In this document: in pieces, positions 32,984 through 41,795 of the stretch
Numbering within the stretch: position 1 is the first letter of the stretch
Layout of the letters: each line of letters begins with the position of its first letter
Assembly (NCBI RefSeq): GCF_013410355.1
Contig: NZ_JACCFI010000001.1
Coordinates: 2,232,001-2,296,000 of the forward strand
DNA length: 64,000 nucleotides
Direction: 5' to 3'
Origin: Agromyces hippuratus
GTDB lineage: Bacteria; Actinomycetota; Actinomycetes; Actinomycetales; Microbacteriaceae
Notes under the pieces: model-generated
Seen by the model: only the letters and a program-made list of their open reading frames with translations
Told to the model about the DNA's origin: nothing
The model's database searches: none
Program-made: the position numbers and the translations under genes

Positions 32984-34087
32984 TCAGCCCGCGTAGGAAC
33001 CGACGAGTCGCACGGCGCCGCCGTCGACGCCCTTGGCGCCCTGTTCGAAGCCCGCGAGGTCGCGGCCGCCGATCGTCACGGTGCCCGCCTGCCACGACGG
33101 CAGGCCGAGGGCGCCGAGCGCCGAGATGACGGATGCCGCGGCATCCGCTCGCACGACGGCGAAGAAGCCGATGCCGAGGTTCCAGGTGCCCTCGGTGGAC
33201 TCGAGCGTGGTGCCCGCGAGGTCGTTCAGCACGCGGAACACCGGGGCGGGCGACCAGGTCGAGCGGTCGAGCTCGACCCAGGAGCCGAGCGGAAGCACGC
33301 GGGCGAGGTTCGCGGCGATGCCGCCGCCGGTGACGTGCGAGAGCGAGTGCACGGCGTCGCCGTGCGGGCCGGCGAGCAGCTCGACGAGCTGGCCGGTGTA
33401 GAGGCGCGTGGGCTCGAGGAGGGCCTCGCCCCAGGAGGTGCCGAGTTCTGCCGAGGCGTCGGTGTACCCGATGCCGGCGCTCGTGAGGATGTGCCGCACG
33501 AGCGAGAAGCCGTTGGAGTGCAGGCCGCTCGAGGCGATCGCGATGACGGCGTCGCCCGACTCGACCTTGTCGGCACCGAGCAGTCGGTCGGCCTCGACGA
33601 TGCCGGTCGCGGCGCCCGCGACGTCGTAGTCGTCGGCGCCCATCAGGCCCGGGTGCTCCGCCGTCTCGCCGCCGACGAGGGCGGTGCCGGTCTCGGCGCA
33701 GGCACGGGCGATGCCCGTGACGATCGAGGCGATGCGCTCGGGCACGACCTTGCCGCACGCGATGTAGTCGGTCATGAAGAGCGGCTTCGCCCCCACCACG
33801 ACGATGTCGTCGACGACCATGCCCACGAGGTCCTGCCCGATCGTGTCGTGCTTGTCGAGCGCCTGCGCGATGGCGATCTTCGTGCCGACGCCGTCGGTCG
33901 AGGTCGCGAGCAGCGGACGCGTGTAGTCCTTGGCGAACGAGAGGTCGAAGAGCCCGGCGAATCCGCCGACGCCGCCGAGCACGTTCGGCCCGTGCGTGGC
34001 GGAGACCGACGCCTTCATGAGTTCGACGGCGAGGTCACCCGCCTGCGTGTCGACTCCGGCAGCGGCATAGGACGAGTTCGAGGTCAC
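32984..34087 (-). CDS. purM: Phosphoribosylformylglycinamidine cyclo-ligase
   Basis: A 367-residue AIR synthetase, catalysing step five of purine synthesis. It has the N-terminal YAAAGVD, the ATP/substrate motifs STDGVGTKIAIA and DYIACGKVVPERI, and GGETAEHPG of the PurM/ThiL fold. The frame extends upstream to 34189, but the GTG at 34087 is chosen because a TACGCT box ends six bases before it and homologues start there. purF lies 1.4 kb away on the other strand. Confidence 0.96.
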   Translation of the reverse strand: MTSNSSYAAAGVDTQAGDLAVELMKASVSATHGPNVLGGVGGFAGLFDLSFAKDYTRPLLATSTDGVGTKIAIAQALDKHDTIGQDLVGMVVDDIVVVGAKPLFMTDYIACGKVVPERIASIVTGIARACAETGTALVGGETAEHPGLMGADDYDVAGAATGIVEADRLLGADKVESGDAVIAIASSGLHSNGFSLVRHILTSAGIGYTDASAELGTSWGEALLEPTRLYTGQLVELLAGPHGDAVHSLSHVTGGGIAANLARVLPLGSWVELDRSTWSPAPVFRVLNDLAGTTLESTEGTWNLGIGFFAVVRADAAASVISALGALGLPSWQAGTVTIGGRDLAGFEQGAKGVDGGAVRLVGSYAG

Positions 34088-34093
34088 CCGTCC

Positions 34094-34099
34094 AGCGTA
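34094..34099 (-). promoter_or_regulatory. -10 box of purM (leaderless)
   Basis: TACGCT on the minus strand, six bases before the GTG start. Confidence 0.5.
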
Positions 34100-34155
34100 C
34101 CCGCGACGCAGGCGCGCCCCGCGTGCCGATCCGTGCCGCAGCGCGAAACGCGGAC

Positions 34156-34161
34156 TAAAAT
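34156..34161 (+). promoter_or_regulatory. -10 box of the 34168 gene (leaderless)
   Basis: TAAAAT ends six bases before the ATG at 34168. Confidence 0.55.
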
Positions 34162-34167
34162 ACAGCC

Positions 34168-34779
34168 ATGCAGCCGGGGGGCACGCCATCGTGGGTGATC
34201 CGTGAGAACGCGAGTCGCCCGGTGCTCCTCGCCCTCTATCTGCGCGAGGCGCTGGCCATCGCCTCCCCCGTCGAGCTCCCGCGACTGCGCGACGTCGGTG
34301 CCGTCGGCGACCGCCTCGAGATCGACCAGCACGACCGGCTCGAGCAGCAGTGGCGGGCGTGGTGGGCCATGACCGTCGAGCCCGAGACGCATCCGTCCGC
34401 CGTACCGCTCGAGCTCGTCGACGTGTACGAGACCGAGGTCGCCCTGCCCACCTCGGGCGCCGAGGTGCTCGCCGCCGCCATCGTGCCGCATGCCGAGGCC
34501 GCCCGCGGATGGGCCGAATGGGCGCACGACGGCTACCGCAGCGCCTCCGCCGCCCGTCGCGGCGACTCGTATCGCGCCTACGCCGGCACGATCGCCGAAC
34601 ACGAACGCGAGGTCGGCCGCCGCGCCCACTCGTTCGAGCTCAACGTCGAGGTCGTGCCGCTCGCCGGGGTCGGCGTCTGGTGGATCGGCGACATGACCGT
34701 CGCCGTCACCGATTCGCTGCGGTCGGATGCCTCGGCGTTCGACGACGCCATGCACCCGATCATCGCCGAGCTCGCGTGA
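34168..34779 (+). CDS. Conserved hypothetical protein
   Basis: A 203-residue soluble protein, no family recognised. It starts MQPGGTPSWVIRENASRPVLLALYLREAL and has tryptophan-rich stretches (QQWRAWWAMTVEP, GWAEWAHDGYR) and a final GVGVWWIGDMTVAVTD strand that resembles a barrel or cystatin-like sheet. It sits divergent from purM and before the hotdog thioesterase gene. A consensus-like TAAAAT box six bases before the ATG supports this start and a leaderless message. Confidence 0.7.
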   Translation: MQPGGTPSWVIRENASRPVLLALYLREALAIASPVELPRLRDVGAVGDRLEIDQHDRLEQQWRAWWAMTVEPETHPSAVPLELVDVYETEVALPTSGAEVLAAAIVPHAEAARGWAEWAHDGYRSASAARRGDSYRAYAGTIAEHEREVGRRAHSFELNVEVVPLAGVGVWWIGDMTVAVTDSLRSDASAFDDAMHPIIAELA

Positions 34780-34787
34780 GCCGGCGC

Positions 34788-34914
34788 TTCTGCGGGTTGA
34801 GCCCGTCGAAACCCCCACTGCGGGTTGAGCCCGTCGAAACCCAGTTGCCCGCACATGGGTTTCGACAGGCTCAACTCGCAGAGTGCGACAGGCTCAACTC
34901 GCAGAAGGTGCCAG
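34788..34914. repeat. Copy D: cluster of four dispersed-repeat units
   Basis: Two direct units of TGCGGGTTGAGCCCGTCGAA are followed by two inverted units containing TTTCGACAGGCTCAACTCGC and GCGACAGGCTCAACTCGC. This is the largest array of the element in the window and the only one between tandem genes. Confidence 0.88.
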
Positions 34915-34924
34915 ACTCGACCGC

Positions 34925-35356
34925 ATGAGCATCTGGTTCGGCGAGCCCTCACTGGAGTGGGCGAACGCCCGTGACGACACCATGATCCGCGCCATCGGCA
35001 TCGAGATCACCGAGGCCACCGAGCACTCGCTCAAGGGGCGCATGCCGGTCGACCACCGCACGCGCCAGCCCGGCGGAGTGCTGCACGGCGGAGCATCCGT
35101 CGCCCTCGCCGAGACGCTCGCGAGCTGGGGCGCGACGCTCACGGTCGACGCGTCGAAGTTCTACTGCGTGGGCATGGAGATCAACGCGAACCACGTGCGA
35201 CCGGTCGCCGAGGGGTGGGTCTACGGCGAGGCGACGCCGCTCACCCGCGGCCGCACGACGCAGGTCTGGGACATCAGGATCACGGATGCCGCGGGCAAGC
35301 TCGTGTGCGTCTCGCGATGCACCATGGCCGTGCTCGCCAAGCCCTCGGAGTACTGA
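34925..35356 (+). CDS. Hotdog-fold PaaI/MenI-type thioesterase
   Basis: A 143-residue acyl-CoA thioesterase. HRTRQPGGVLHGGASVALAETLAS carries the HGG motif and the catalytic Glu of the PaaI/YdiI group. The C-terminus TTQVWDIRITDAAGKLVCVSRCTMAVL is the usual last strand. It may hydrolyse 1,4-dihydroxy-2-naphthoyl-CoA (menaquinone route) or phenylacetyl-type CoAs; context does not decide. The ATG follows CAGACT by seven bases, a possible leaderless promoter at the edge of the repeat cluster. Confidence 0.87.
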   Translation: MSIWFGEPSLEWANARDDTMIRAIGIEITEATEHSLKGRMPVDHRTRQPGGVLHGGASVALAETLASWGATLTVDASKFYCVGMEINANHVRPVAEGWVYGEATPLTRGRTTQVWDIRITDAAGKLVCVSRCTMAVLAKPSEY

Positions 35357-35480
35357 TTCCGCGCTCGCATCTGCTCAGTTGAGCAGCAGCCTGCGTTCAG
35401 CCGGCTCACCGGCGCGCGTATGCGAGGATTGAGGAGTCCTGCTCGGACACTTCCCCCACCTTCGAGGAGCCATCGCTCGC

Positions 35481-36938
35481 ATGTGCGGCATCGTCGGAAT
35501 CGTCTCCACTGAACCGGCCAACCAGCAGATCTACGACAGCCTGCTGCTGCTGCAGCACCGCGGTCAAGACTCGACTGGCATCGCGACGGCCGACGGCCCC
35601 ATCTTCCACATGACGAAGGCGCGCGGGCAGGTGCGCGAGGCCTTCCGCACCCGCGACATGCGCTCGCTCATCGGCAACATGGGCCTGGGTCACGTGCGGT
35701 ACGCGACGAAGGGCGCCGCCGAGCGCGAAGAGGAGGCCCAGCCGTTCTACGTGAACGCGCCGTACGGCATCACCCTCGTGCACAACGGCAACCTCACGAA
35801 CACGCGCGAGCTGTCGGAGGACCTCTTCCGCATCGACCGCCGTCACGTGAACTCGACGAGCGACACCGAGATGCTGCTGAACGTGCTCGCCACCGAGCTG
35901 CAGGGCCAGATCACCGGCCTCGACCTCGACCCCGACCAGGTCTTCACGGCCGTCGAGCAGGTGCACGAGCGCGTCGAGGGCTCCTACGCCGTCATCGCGC
36001 TGATCGCCGGCTACGGCCTCCTCGCGTTCCGCGACCCGTTCGGCATCCGCCCGCTCATCCTCGGCCGCCGCACCGCCGACAACGGCAGGGACGAGTGGAT
36101 CGTGGCCTCCGAGTCGCTCGTGCTCGAATCGGGCGGCTACGAGATCGTGCGCGACGTGCACCCGGGCGAGGCGATCTTCATCGGCCTCGACGGCCAGATG
36201 ATCTCGCGCCAGTGCGCGAAGAACCCGGTGCTCGTGCCGTGCTCGTTCGAGTACGTCTACCTCGCCCGCCCCGACTCGATCATGAACGGCATCTCGGTCT
36301 ACGAGGCGCGCCTGCGCATGGGCGACCGGCTCGCGACGACCATCGAGACCCACATGGACAAGGGCGACATCGACGTCGTCATGCCCATCCCCGACTCGTC
36401 GCGGCCCGCCGCGATGCAGGTCGCGCAGAAGCTCGGCATCGAGTACCGCGAGGGCTTCTACAAGAACCGCTACGTCGGCCGCACGTTCATCATGCCCGGC
36501 CAGGCGGAGCGCAAGCGCTCGGTGCGGCAGAAGCTCAACGCCATGGGCACGGAGTTCAAGGGCAAGAACATCCTCATCGTCGACGACTCGATCGTGCGCG
36601 GCACGACCTCGAAGGAGATCGTCGAGATGGCCCGTGCGGCCGGCGCCAACAAGGTGACGTTCACCTCGGCGGCTCCGCCGGTGCGCTTCCCCCACGTGTA
36701 CGGCATCAACATGCCGAGCCGCCAGGAGCTCATCGCCTACGGCCGCAAGATCCCCGAGATCGCCTCGGAGCTCAGCGCCGACCACATGATCTACCAGGAG
36801 GTCGCCGACCTCCAGGCCGCGATCACCGAGGGCACCCCGATCGAGCAGCTCGACCTGTCGTGCTTCACGGGCGAGTACGTCACCGGCACCGTCACCGACG
36901 AGTACCTCGGCTGGGTGGAGCGCACGCAGCTCAGCTAG
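35481..36938 (+). CDS. purF: Amidophosphoribosyltransferase
   Basis: A 485-residue enzyme for the first step of purine synthesis. It begins MCGIVGIVS, so Cys2 is the N-terminal nucleophile of the class II glutaminase domain and there is no propeptide. HNGNLTNTREL and the glutaminase Asn/Gly pair follow. The C-terminal phosphoribosyltransferase has NILIVDDSIVRGTTS, the PRPP loop, at ~370-385. The last 8 bases overlap a convergent small gene. A normal leader is present, unlike purM and purD. Confidence 0.97.
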   Translation: MCGIVGIVSTEPANQQIYDSLLLLQHRGQDSTGIATADGPIFHMTKARGQVREAFRTRDMRSLIGNMGLGHVRYATKGAAEREEEAQPFYVNAPYGITLVHNGNLTNTRELSEDLFRIDRRHVNSTSDTEMLLNVLATELQGQITGLDLDPDQVFTAVEQVHERVEGSYAVIALIAGYGLLAFRDPFGIRPLILGRRTADNGRDEWIVASESLVLESGGYEIVRDVHPGEAIFIGLDGQMISRQCAKNPVLVPCSFEYVYLARPDSIMNGISVYEARLRMGDRLATTIETHMDKGDIDVVMPIPDSSRPAAMQVAQKLGIEYREGFYKNRYVGRTFIMPGQAERKRSVRQKLNAMGTEFKGKNILIVDDSIVRGTTSKEIVEMARAAGANKVTFTSAAPPVRFPHVYGINMPSRQELIAYGRKIPEIASELSADHMIYQEVADLQAAITEGTPIEQLDLSCFTGEYVTGTVTDEYLGWVERTQLS

Positions 36939-37116
36939 CGCGGTCCTCGCTCCCCGCGAGCCTGACGGCCTTCTCGGTGAAGTAGCTCACTTCGCCGTCG
37001 GCATTCTCGACCCCGAAGACGAACTTGCCCGATGGCGTGGCCCGCACATCGACGATCGCGCCGCGTCCGCGCGTCGTGATCACGTCGGCTCCCGGGGTGA
37101 AGAGAGTGTCGCTCAT
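36931..37116 (-). CDS. Small hypothetical protein convergent with purF
   Basis: A 61-residue protein starting MSDTLFTPGADVITTRGRG. Its pattern of short strands (GAIVDVRATPSGKFVFGVENADGEVSYF) suggests a small SH3- or KOW-like barrel. No family was recognised. The stop overlaps the 3' end of purF by 8 bases. Codon use is like its neighbours, which favours a real gene. Confidence 0.72.
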   Translation of the reverse strand: MSDTLFTPGADVITTRGRGAIVDVRATPSGKFVFGVENADGEVSYFTEKAVRLAGSEDRAS

Positions 37117-37173
37117 ACGACCGAGTATGCACGCGAGGGGCAGCGGTCGGCCTCCCCCGTGAGACGGATACCG

Positions 37174-37539
37174 CTACTCGTCGACCGGGTGGATCGTCTC
37201 GTGCTCGGCGGTGACCGACTTCGCGCGACGCGCGGTGGCGCGATCGATGACCAGCGCGACGAGCGCGCCCAGTGCGAGACCGATCGCCGCGCACGCGAGC
37301 AGCAGGAACCCGAACACCTGGCCCAGGTCGAACTCGTCGTTGGCCGGGAAGCTCACGGTGAGGATGAGCGCGACCACGGCGCCGACGAGGGCACCCAGCG
37401 TCATGAACCGCGAGTAGCGCGGGGCGCGACGCACGGTCACGATGTCGCGCTCGACCTCGGTCTCGAGCGGCACGGATGCCTCGGCGCCGGGTTCGGTGCT
37501 GCGCTCGTCGGGTTCGGGGGTGTTCACGGGGTCGGTCAC
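37174..37539 (-). CDS. Two-helix membrane protein, function unknown
   Basis: A 121-residue protein: a soluble acidic N-terminus (~45 residues), helices FMTLGALVGAVVALILTV and VFGFLLLACAAIGLALGALVALVI, and a basic tail. It resembles conserved actinobacterial membrane proteins found next to purF and the sterol-carrier-like gene. The GTG at 37539 is preferred; an in-frame ATG at 37557 would add six residues (MRDNGG) and neither has a well-spaced ribosome-binding site. Confidence 0.72.
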   Translation of the reverse strand: MTDPVNTPEPDERSTEPGAEASVPLETEVERDIVTVRRAPRYSRFMTLGALVGAVVALILTVSFPANDEFDLGQVFGFLLLACAAIGLALGALVALVIDRATARRAKSVTAEHETIHPVDE

Positions 37540-37618
37540 CCCTCCATTGTCCCGCATTTCGCTGCGACCACGCCGACTGCTCGACGAAGGCTCTCGCCCG
37601 CCTCGGACCCGGCGTGCG

Positions 37619-38002
37619 TCAGCGGATGATCGGCAGCACGTCGCCGAGGTCGGCGCGCTGACCCGAGGCGTGAACCCGCCCGGCGGCGCGCGCGTCGACC
37701 CACGAGAGACTGCCGGTCGCGAGGGCGAGCCACGTCGTGACATCCGTCTCGACGACGTTCGGCGGGGTGCCGCGCGTGTGCTTCGGACCCTCGATGCACT
37801 GCACGGCGCCGAACGGCGGCACCCGCACCTCGACGGTGCCACCGGGCGCCTCTTCGGCGAGCAGCTGCAGCGAGTAGCGCACCGCGAGCGCGAGGGTCGA
37901 ACGGTCGACGGAGGTCGCGGCATCCTCACCCTCGGCCGTCACCGCCTGCACGAGCGTCACGGCCGCCCGCCCGATGTCGTCGCCGATCCTCACGCGTGCC
38001 AT
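37619..38002 (-). CDS. Sterol-carrier family protein
   Basis: A 127-residue protein of the sterol carrier/SCP2-like fold that is often found beside purF in actinobacteria. Features are the long first helix (RIGDDIGRAAVTLVQAV), VRYSLQLLAEEAPGGTVEVRVPPFGAVQCIEGP and a C-terminal ADLGDVLPI. A lipid ligand is possible but unproven here. CAGAAT lies seven bases before the ATG at 38002, so that start is chosen over 38011. Confidence 0.8.
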   Translation of the reverse strand: MARVRIGDDIGRAAVTLVQAVTAEGEDAATSVDRSTLALAVRYSLQLLAEEAPGGTVEVRVPPFGAVQCIEGPKHTRGTPPNVVETDVTTWLALATGSLSWVDARAAGRVHASGQRADLGDVLPIIR

Positions 38003-38009
38003 GTCGGCC

Positions 38010-38015
38010 ATTCTG
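38010..38015 (-). promoter_or_regulatory. -10 box of the sterol-carrier gene (leaderless)
   Basis: CAGAAT on the minus strand, seven bases before the ATG at 38002; the alternative ATG at 38011 overlaps it. Confidence 0.45.
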
Positions 38016-38060
38016 CCACCGGCGGTCCGCCGCCGTCAGTGCGGCCTTCGTTGCCCGCCG

Positions 38061-38642
38061 TCAGTCCTCGTCGTGCACGCGCCCGCCCTTGGGCGCGATG
38101 CCCATGAACGTCAGCACGAGGATCATCACGGCGCCCGCGAAGATCGCGATGTCGGCGACGTTGCCGATGAACCAGTTGCCGTAGCCGATGAAGTCGACGA
38201 CGTGGCCGCGGCCGAAGCCGGGGTCGCGGAACAGGCGATCGCCGAGGTGGGTGACGGCGCCGCCGAGGATGAGGCCGAGGGCGATGGTCCAGCCGACGGA
38301 CCCCACGCGCCAGGCGAACCACACGACGGCGATCGCGCCGACGCCGGCGAGGATCGCGAAGATCCACGTGTACTCGGTGCCGATCGAGAACGCGGCGCCC
38401 GGGTTGTAGACGAGCACGAAGCGGATGAGGTCGCCGATCACGGGGATCGTGGTGCCGTCGCCGAGCTCGGCCTCGGCCCACCACTTGCTGGCCTGGTCGA
38501 TCAGCACGATGAACGCGGCGATGCCGAGCACCCACCAGAAGAGGCGGTGGCCCGATGCGCCGGGCTCGGGCCCGTCGTCGAGGCCGGCCGGGGTCTGCGC
38601 GTCATCGGCGCCGGTCGTGTCTGCTGAGCTCACCCGCACCAT
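38061..38642 (-). CDS. lspA: Lipoprotein signal peptidase (signal peptidase II)
   Basis: A 193-residue membrane protease with four helices that removes lipoprotein signal peptides. Conserved motifs are DQASKWW (49-55), NPGAAFS (80-86), the first catalytic Asp in GDR (Asp135) and the second in NVAD (Asp164). The usual GNxxDR asparagine is His132 here (THLGDR). The N-terminal ~30 residues are an acidic soluble extension. Possible starts are ATG 38642, GTG 38639 and GTG 38633. Its place among purine genes rather than beside ileS/rluD is unusual. At least three lipoproteins in this window are likely clients. Confidence 0.9.
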   Translation of the reverse strand: MVRVSSADTTGADDAQTPAGLDDGPEPGASGHRLFWWVLGIAAFIVLIDQASKWWAEAELGDGTTIPVIGDLIRFVLVYNPGAAFSIGTEYTWIFAILAGVGAIAVVWFAWRVGSVGWTIALGLILGGAVTHLGDRLFRDPGFGRGHVVDFIGYGNWFIGNVADIAIFAGAVMILVLTFMGIAPKGGRVHDED

Positions 38643-38724
38643 TCTCGCAGCACCGCGCCTCGCGCGCGCCCGTCGCCCCATCCGCACACGAGGTCACGAG
38701 GCGGGGCCGCGCGGCCCGAGGCGG

Positions 38725-38730
38725 TAGCCT
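38725..38730 (+). promoter_or_regulatory. -10 box of purD (leaderless)
   Basis: TAGCCT ends six bases before the GTG at 38737. Confidence 0.5.
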
Positions 38731-38736
38731 GAACCG

Positions 38737-40074
38737 GTGAGAATCCTCGTCCTCGGCTCGGGCGCGCGCGAGCACGCCATCATCCTCGCGCTTCTCGATG
38801 AGGAGGCCGGCCACGAGATCATCGCGGCGCCGGGCAACGCGGGCATCGCGGCATCCCCCACGTCCTCGGCTCGCGGCAGCGTCACGACCATCGCGCTCGA
38901 CCCGACCGACCCGGTGCTCGTCACCGACTACACGCTCGACAACGACATCGAGTTCGTCGTCATCGGCCCCGAGGCGCCGCTCGTCGCCGGCGTCGCCGAC
39001 GCCCTGCGCACCCGCGGCATCGCCGTGTTCGGTCCGGGCAAGGCGGCCGCGGCGCTCGAGGGATCGAAGACGTTCGCCAAGCGCATCATGCAGGACGCCG
39101 GCGTGCCGACCGGGCGCGCGAACCTCGCCGACACCCTCGACGAGGTCGGGGCCACGCTCGACGAGTTCGGCGCCCCCTACGTCGTCAAGGCCGACGGCCT
39201 GGCGGCCGGCAAGGGCGTGCTCGTCACCGACGACCGCGACGCGGCGATCGCCCACGCCGCCCACTACCTGCAGCAGGGCCCCGTGCTCATCGAGGAGTTC
39301 CTCGACGGCCAGGAGGTCTCGCTCTTCCTCCTCTCCGACGGCACGAACGTGCTGCCGCTCTCACCGGCGCAGGACTACAAGCGCCTCCGAGACGGCGATG
39401 CCGGCCCCAATACGGGCGGCATGGGCGCGTACTCGCCGCTGCCGTGGCTCGACGACGCCTCCGACGGCCGCGGCGGCCGCTTCGGCAGCGAAACGGCCTT
39501 CGTCGACGAGGTCATCGAGACGATCGCACTGCCCACCGTGCGCAAGCTCGCCGAAGAGCAGACGCCGTTCATCGGCCTCCTCTACGCGGGCCTCATCCTC
39601 ACCTCGCGCGGCATCCGCGTGATCGAGTTCAACGCCCGCTTCGGCGACCCCGAGACGCAGGTCGTGCTGCCGCGCCTCGAGACGCCGCTCTCGGGCCTGC
39701 TGTTCGCCGCGGCGACCGGCGGGCTGGGTTCCCTTCCGCGACCGGTCTTCCGAGCGGATGCCGCGGTCACGGTCGTGCTCGCGAGCGAGGGCTACCCCGA
39801 GGCGCCCCAGACCGGGCGTGCGATCGAGGGCATCGAGGCCGCGGCATCCGTGCCCGGAGTGCACCTCGCCCACGCCGCGACCGCGATCGGCGCGGCGACC
39901 GGCGACGGCGCCGAGGAGCTGCCGCTGCTCGCGACCGGCGGCCGAGTGCTCAACGTCGTCGCCGTCGGCGACGGCTTCGCCGAGGCGCGTCGCCGCGCAT
40001 ACGAGGCCCTCGGGCACCTGCGCCTCGACGGCGGCCAGTACCGCACCGACATCGCCGCACGCGTTGCCGAATAG
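38737..40074 (+). CDS. purD: Phosphoribosylamine-glycine ligase
   Basis: A 445-residue ATP-grasp enzyme making GAR in step two of purine synthesis. It starts MRILVLGSGAREHAI from a GTG. GPEAPLVAGVADALR, VVKADGLAAGKGVLV (ATP-grasp) and EFNARFGDPETQVVLPRL (metal binding) follow at expected positions. purC begins eight bases past the stop, so the two form an operon. Confidence 0.97.
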   Translation: MRILVLGSGAREHAIILALLDEEAGHEIIAAPGNAGIAASPTSSARGSVTTIALDPTDPVLVTDYTLDNDIEFVVIGPEAPLVAGVADALRTRGIAVFGPGKAAAALEGSKTFAKRIMQDAGVPTGRANLADTLDEVGATLDEFGAPYVVKADGLAAGKGVLVTDDRDAAIAHAAHYLQQGPVLIEEFLDGQEVSLFLLSDGTNVLPLSPAQDYKRLRDGDAGPNTGGMGAYSPLPWLDDASDGRGGRFGSETAFVDEVIETIALPTVRKLAEEQTPFIGLLYAGLILTSRGIRVIEFNARFGDPETQVVLPRLETPLSGLLFAAATGGLGSLPRPVFRADAAVTVVLASEGYPEAPQTGRAIEGIEAAASVPGVHLAHAATAIGAATGDGAEELPLLATGGRVLNVVAVGDGFAEARRRAYEALGHLRLDGGQYRTDIAARVAE

Positions 40075-40082
40075 GGGGAACC

Positions 40083-41036
40083 ATGAGTGACACGCAGGAG
40101 CACGCCGGCTGGACCCACGTCTATTCGGGCAAGGTGCGCGACCTGTACGTGCCGACCAAGCTGCTCATCGACGACGACTCCTGGACCGGCGACCCGCTGA
40201 CCTTCTCGCCGATCGTGCTCGTGGTCGCGACCGACCGGGTGAGCGCCTACGACCAGGTGCTCTCGCCCGCGATCCCCGGCAAGGGCGCGATGCTCACGAG
40301 CCTCACCCGCTGGTGGTTCGACCAGCTGCCGCAGGTGCCGAACCACCTGGCCCACCCGCTCGACGACCGCCTCGAGTCGCTCGGGCTGCCCGAGGTGCCG
40401 GCCGAGCTCGCCGAGCGCGGCACCCTCTGCCGCACGCTCGACATGTTCCCCGTGGAATGCGTCGTGCGCGGCTACCTCACCGGTTCGGGCTTCAAGGAGT
40501 ACCAGGCGACGGGCACCATCGGCGGCCTCCCGCTGCCCGCGGGGCTCTCGAACGGCGACCGCCTGCCCGAACCGATCTACACGCCGGCGTGGAAGGCCCC
40601 GCTCGGCGAGCACGACGTCAACGTCTCCTACGAGCGCACCGTCGAACTCGTCGGCGAGGTCGTCGCGGCCCAGCTGCGCGAGCTCTCGCTCGAGATCTTC
40701 ACGCTCGCCTCCGAGATCGCCGAAGCCCGCGGTGTGATCCTCGCCGACACGAAGTTCGAGTTCGGCGCCGACCGCGCGACCGGCATCGTGACGCTCGCCG
40801 ACGAGGTGCTGACGAGCGACTCGAGCCGCTACTGGGACGCCGAGGCGTACGCCACGGCAGCCACGCCCGAGCTGCGCATGGCGAGCTTCGACAAGCAGAT
40901 CGTGCGCGACTGGCTCGCCGCGAACTGGGACCAGGACGTCTCGGAGGAGCCGCCGACCCTCCCCCACGAGATCGTGGAGCAGACCGCCGCGAAGTACCGC
41001 GAGCTGCTCGTCCGGTTGACGGCCGGCGCGGCCTGA
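40083..41036 (+). CDS. purC: Phosphoribosylaminoimidazole-succinocarboxamide synthase
   Basis: A 317-residue SAICAR synthetase (step eight of purine synthesis). SGKVRDLY opens the fold, then ATDRVSAYDQVL, VECVVRGYLTGSGFKEYQ and ILADTKFEFG, all landmark PurC segments. The length is that of the long (yeast-like) form usual in actinobacteria. It is the second gene of the purD operon. A dispersed repeat follows its stop. Confidence 0.97.
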   Translation: MSDTQEHAGWTHVYSGKVRDLYVPTKLLIDDDSWTGDPLTFSPIVLVVATDRVSAYDQVLSPAIPGKGAMLTSLTRWWFDQLPQVPNHLAHPLDDRLESLGLPEVPAELAERGTLCRTLDMFPVECVVRGYLTGSGFKEYQATGTIGGLPLPAGLSNGDRLPEPIYTPAWKAPLGEHDVNVSYERTVELVGEVVAAQLRELSLEIFTLASEIAEARGVILADTKFEFGADRATGIVTLADEVLTSDSSRYWDAEAYATAATPELRMASFDKQIVRDWLAANWDQDVSEEPPTLPHEIVEQTAAKYRELLVRLTAGAA

Positions 41037-41060
41037 CCGGACCCTGCCGATCGAGCCCGC

Positions 41061-41119
41061 TTCTGCTGATCGAGCCTGTCGAGATCCGGTACCGGTATCG
41101 ACAGGCTCGACCTGCAGAG
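41061..41119. repeat. Copy E of the dispersed palindromic repeat
   Basis: GATCGAGCCTGTCGAGATC and GTATCGACAGGCTCGACC form an inverted repeat around a GGTACC centre between the convergent purC and DUF1269-like genes. Confidence 0.85.
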
Positions 41120-41126
41120 GGTGAAC

Positions 41127-41654
41127 CTATGAGGCGATCGCCTTGGCGATCTTGTCGCCGCCCTCGCTGATCGCCTTCTCGAGCGCCTCGTAGTCGTCGC
41201 GGTCGATCGCCTTGTCGACCTTCTTGGCGTACTTCGTCAGCACGGCGTCGATGCGGTCGAGGTACTTGTCGTCGAGCACGGCCACGATGGCCGACGACCC
41301 CCTCGGCAGGTACTCCTCGAGCTCGAGGCCCACCTTCTTCTCGTCGTGCTTCTTCGCGATCGCGCCCGAGATGGCACCGACTCCCGCTCCGATGGCCGTC
41401 GCGGCGAGCAGCGGGGGCGCGAAGAGTCCGACGACGAGTCCGGCGGCGCCGCCGATCCAGGTACCGGCGGCGACCTGGCCGGTGCCGTGCTCGTCGACGG
41501 CGACCCGGCCGTCGTCGCCGCGGCGCATCACGACCGAGGACACGACCTCGAGATCGGATGACGCCTCGGCGTCCTTGAGCGAGCGGTACTGGTCGGTGGC
41601 GACGGCGTCGTCGTCGTAGGTCGCCACGTACAGCACCAGGTTGTCCATGCCCAT
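41127..41654 (-). CDS. DUF1269-like protein with glycine-zipper segment
   Basis: A 175-residue protein. The N-terminal ferredoxin-like half (LVLYVATYDDDAVATDQYRSL) is followed by a glycine-zipper hydrophobic segment (GTWIGGAAGLVVGLFAPPLLAATAIGAGVGA, read across ~65-95), then EEYLPRGSSAIVAVL and a charged helical end. This matches DUF1269 proteins, thought to be membrane-associated and sometimes stress-related. Function unknown. Confidence 0.8.
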   Translation of the reverse strand: MGMDNLVLYVATYDDDAVATDQYRSLKDAEASSDLEVVSSVVMRRGDDGRVAVDEHGTGQVAAGTWIGGAAGLVVGLFAPPLLAATAIGAGVGAISGAIAKKHDEKKVGLELEEYLPRGSSAIVAVLDDKYLDRIDAVLTKYAKKVDKAIDRDDYEALEKAISEGGDKIAKAIAS

Positions 41655-41773
41655 GTCTTCATCCCCTCAGGAGGGCTCCCCGTCGATCCCCGGGAGCCGG
41701 TGCCTCCAACGGTAGGCAACCCGGCACCCGAGCGCCAGACCCGACTCGGGAATGCCCGGCCGGATCACCGGGT

Positions 41774-41795
41774 TATCATTAGTTGTGATTACAAC
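41774..41795 (+). promoter_or_regulatory. -10 box and GTTGT/ACAAC palindrome at the VOC gene start
   Basis: TATCAT (41774-41779) ends five bases before the GTG. GTTGT (41782-41786) and ACAAC (41791-41795) form an inverted repeat over the start codon, resembling MarR-type sites; the regulator is not identified. Confidence 0.45.

Noticed and set aside
34788..34914. Insertion sequence ends
   Set aside because: No transposase, no target duplication; the units belong to the dispersed palindromic family.
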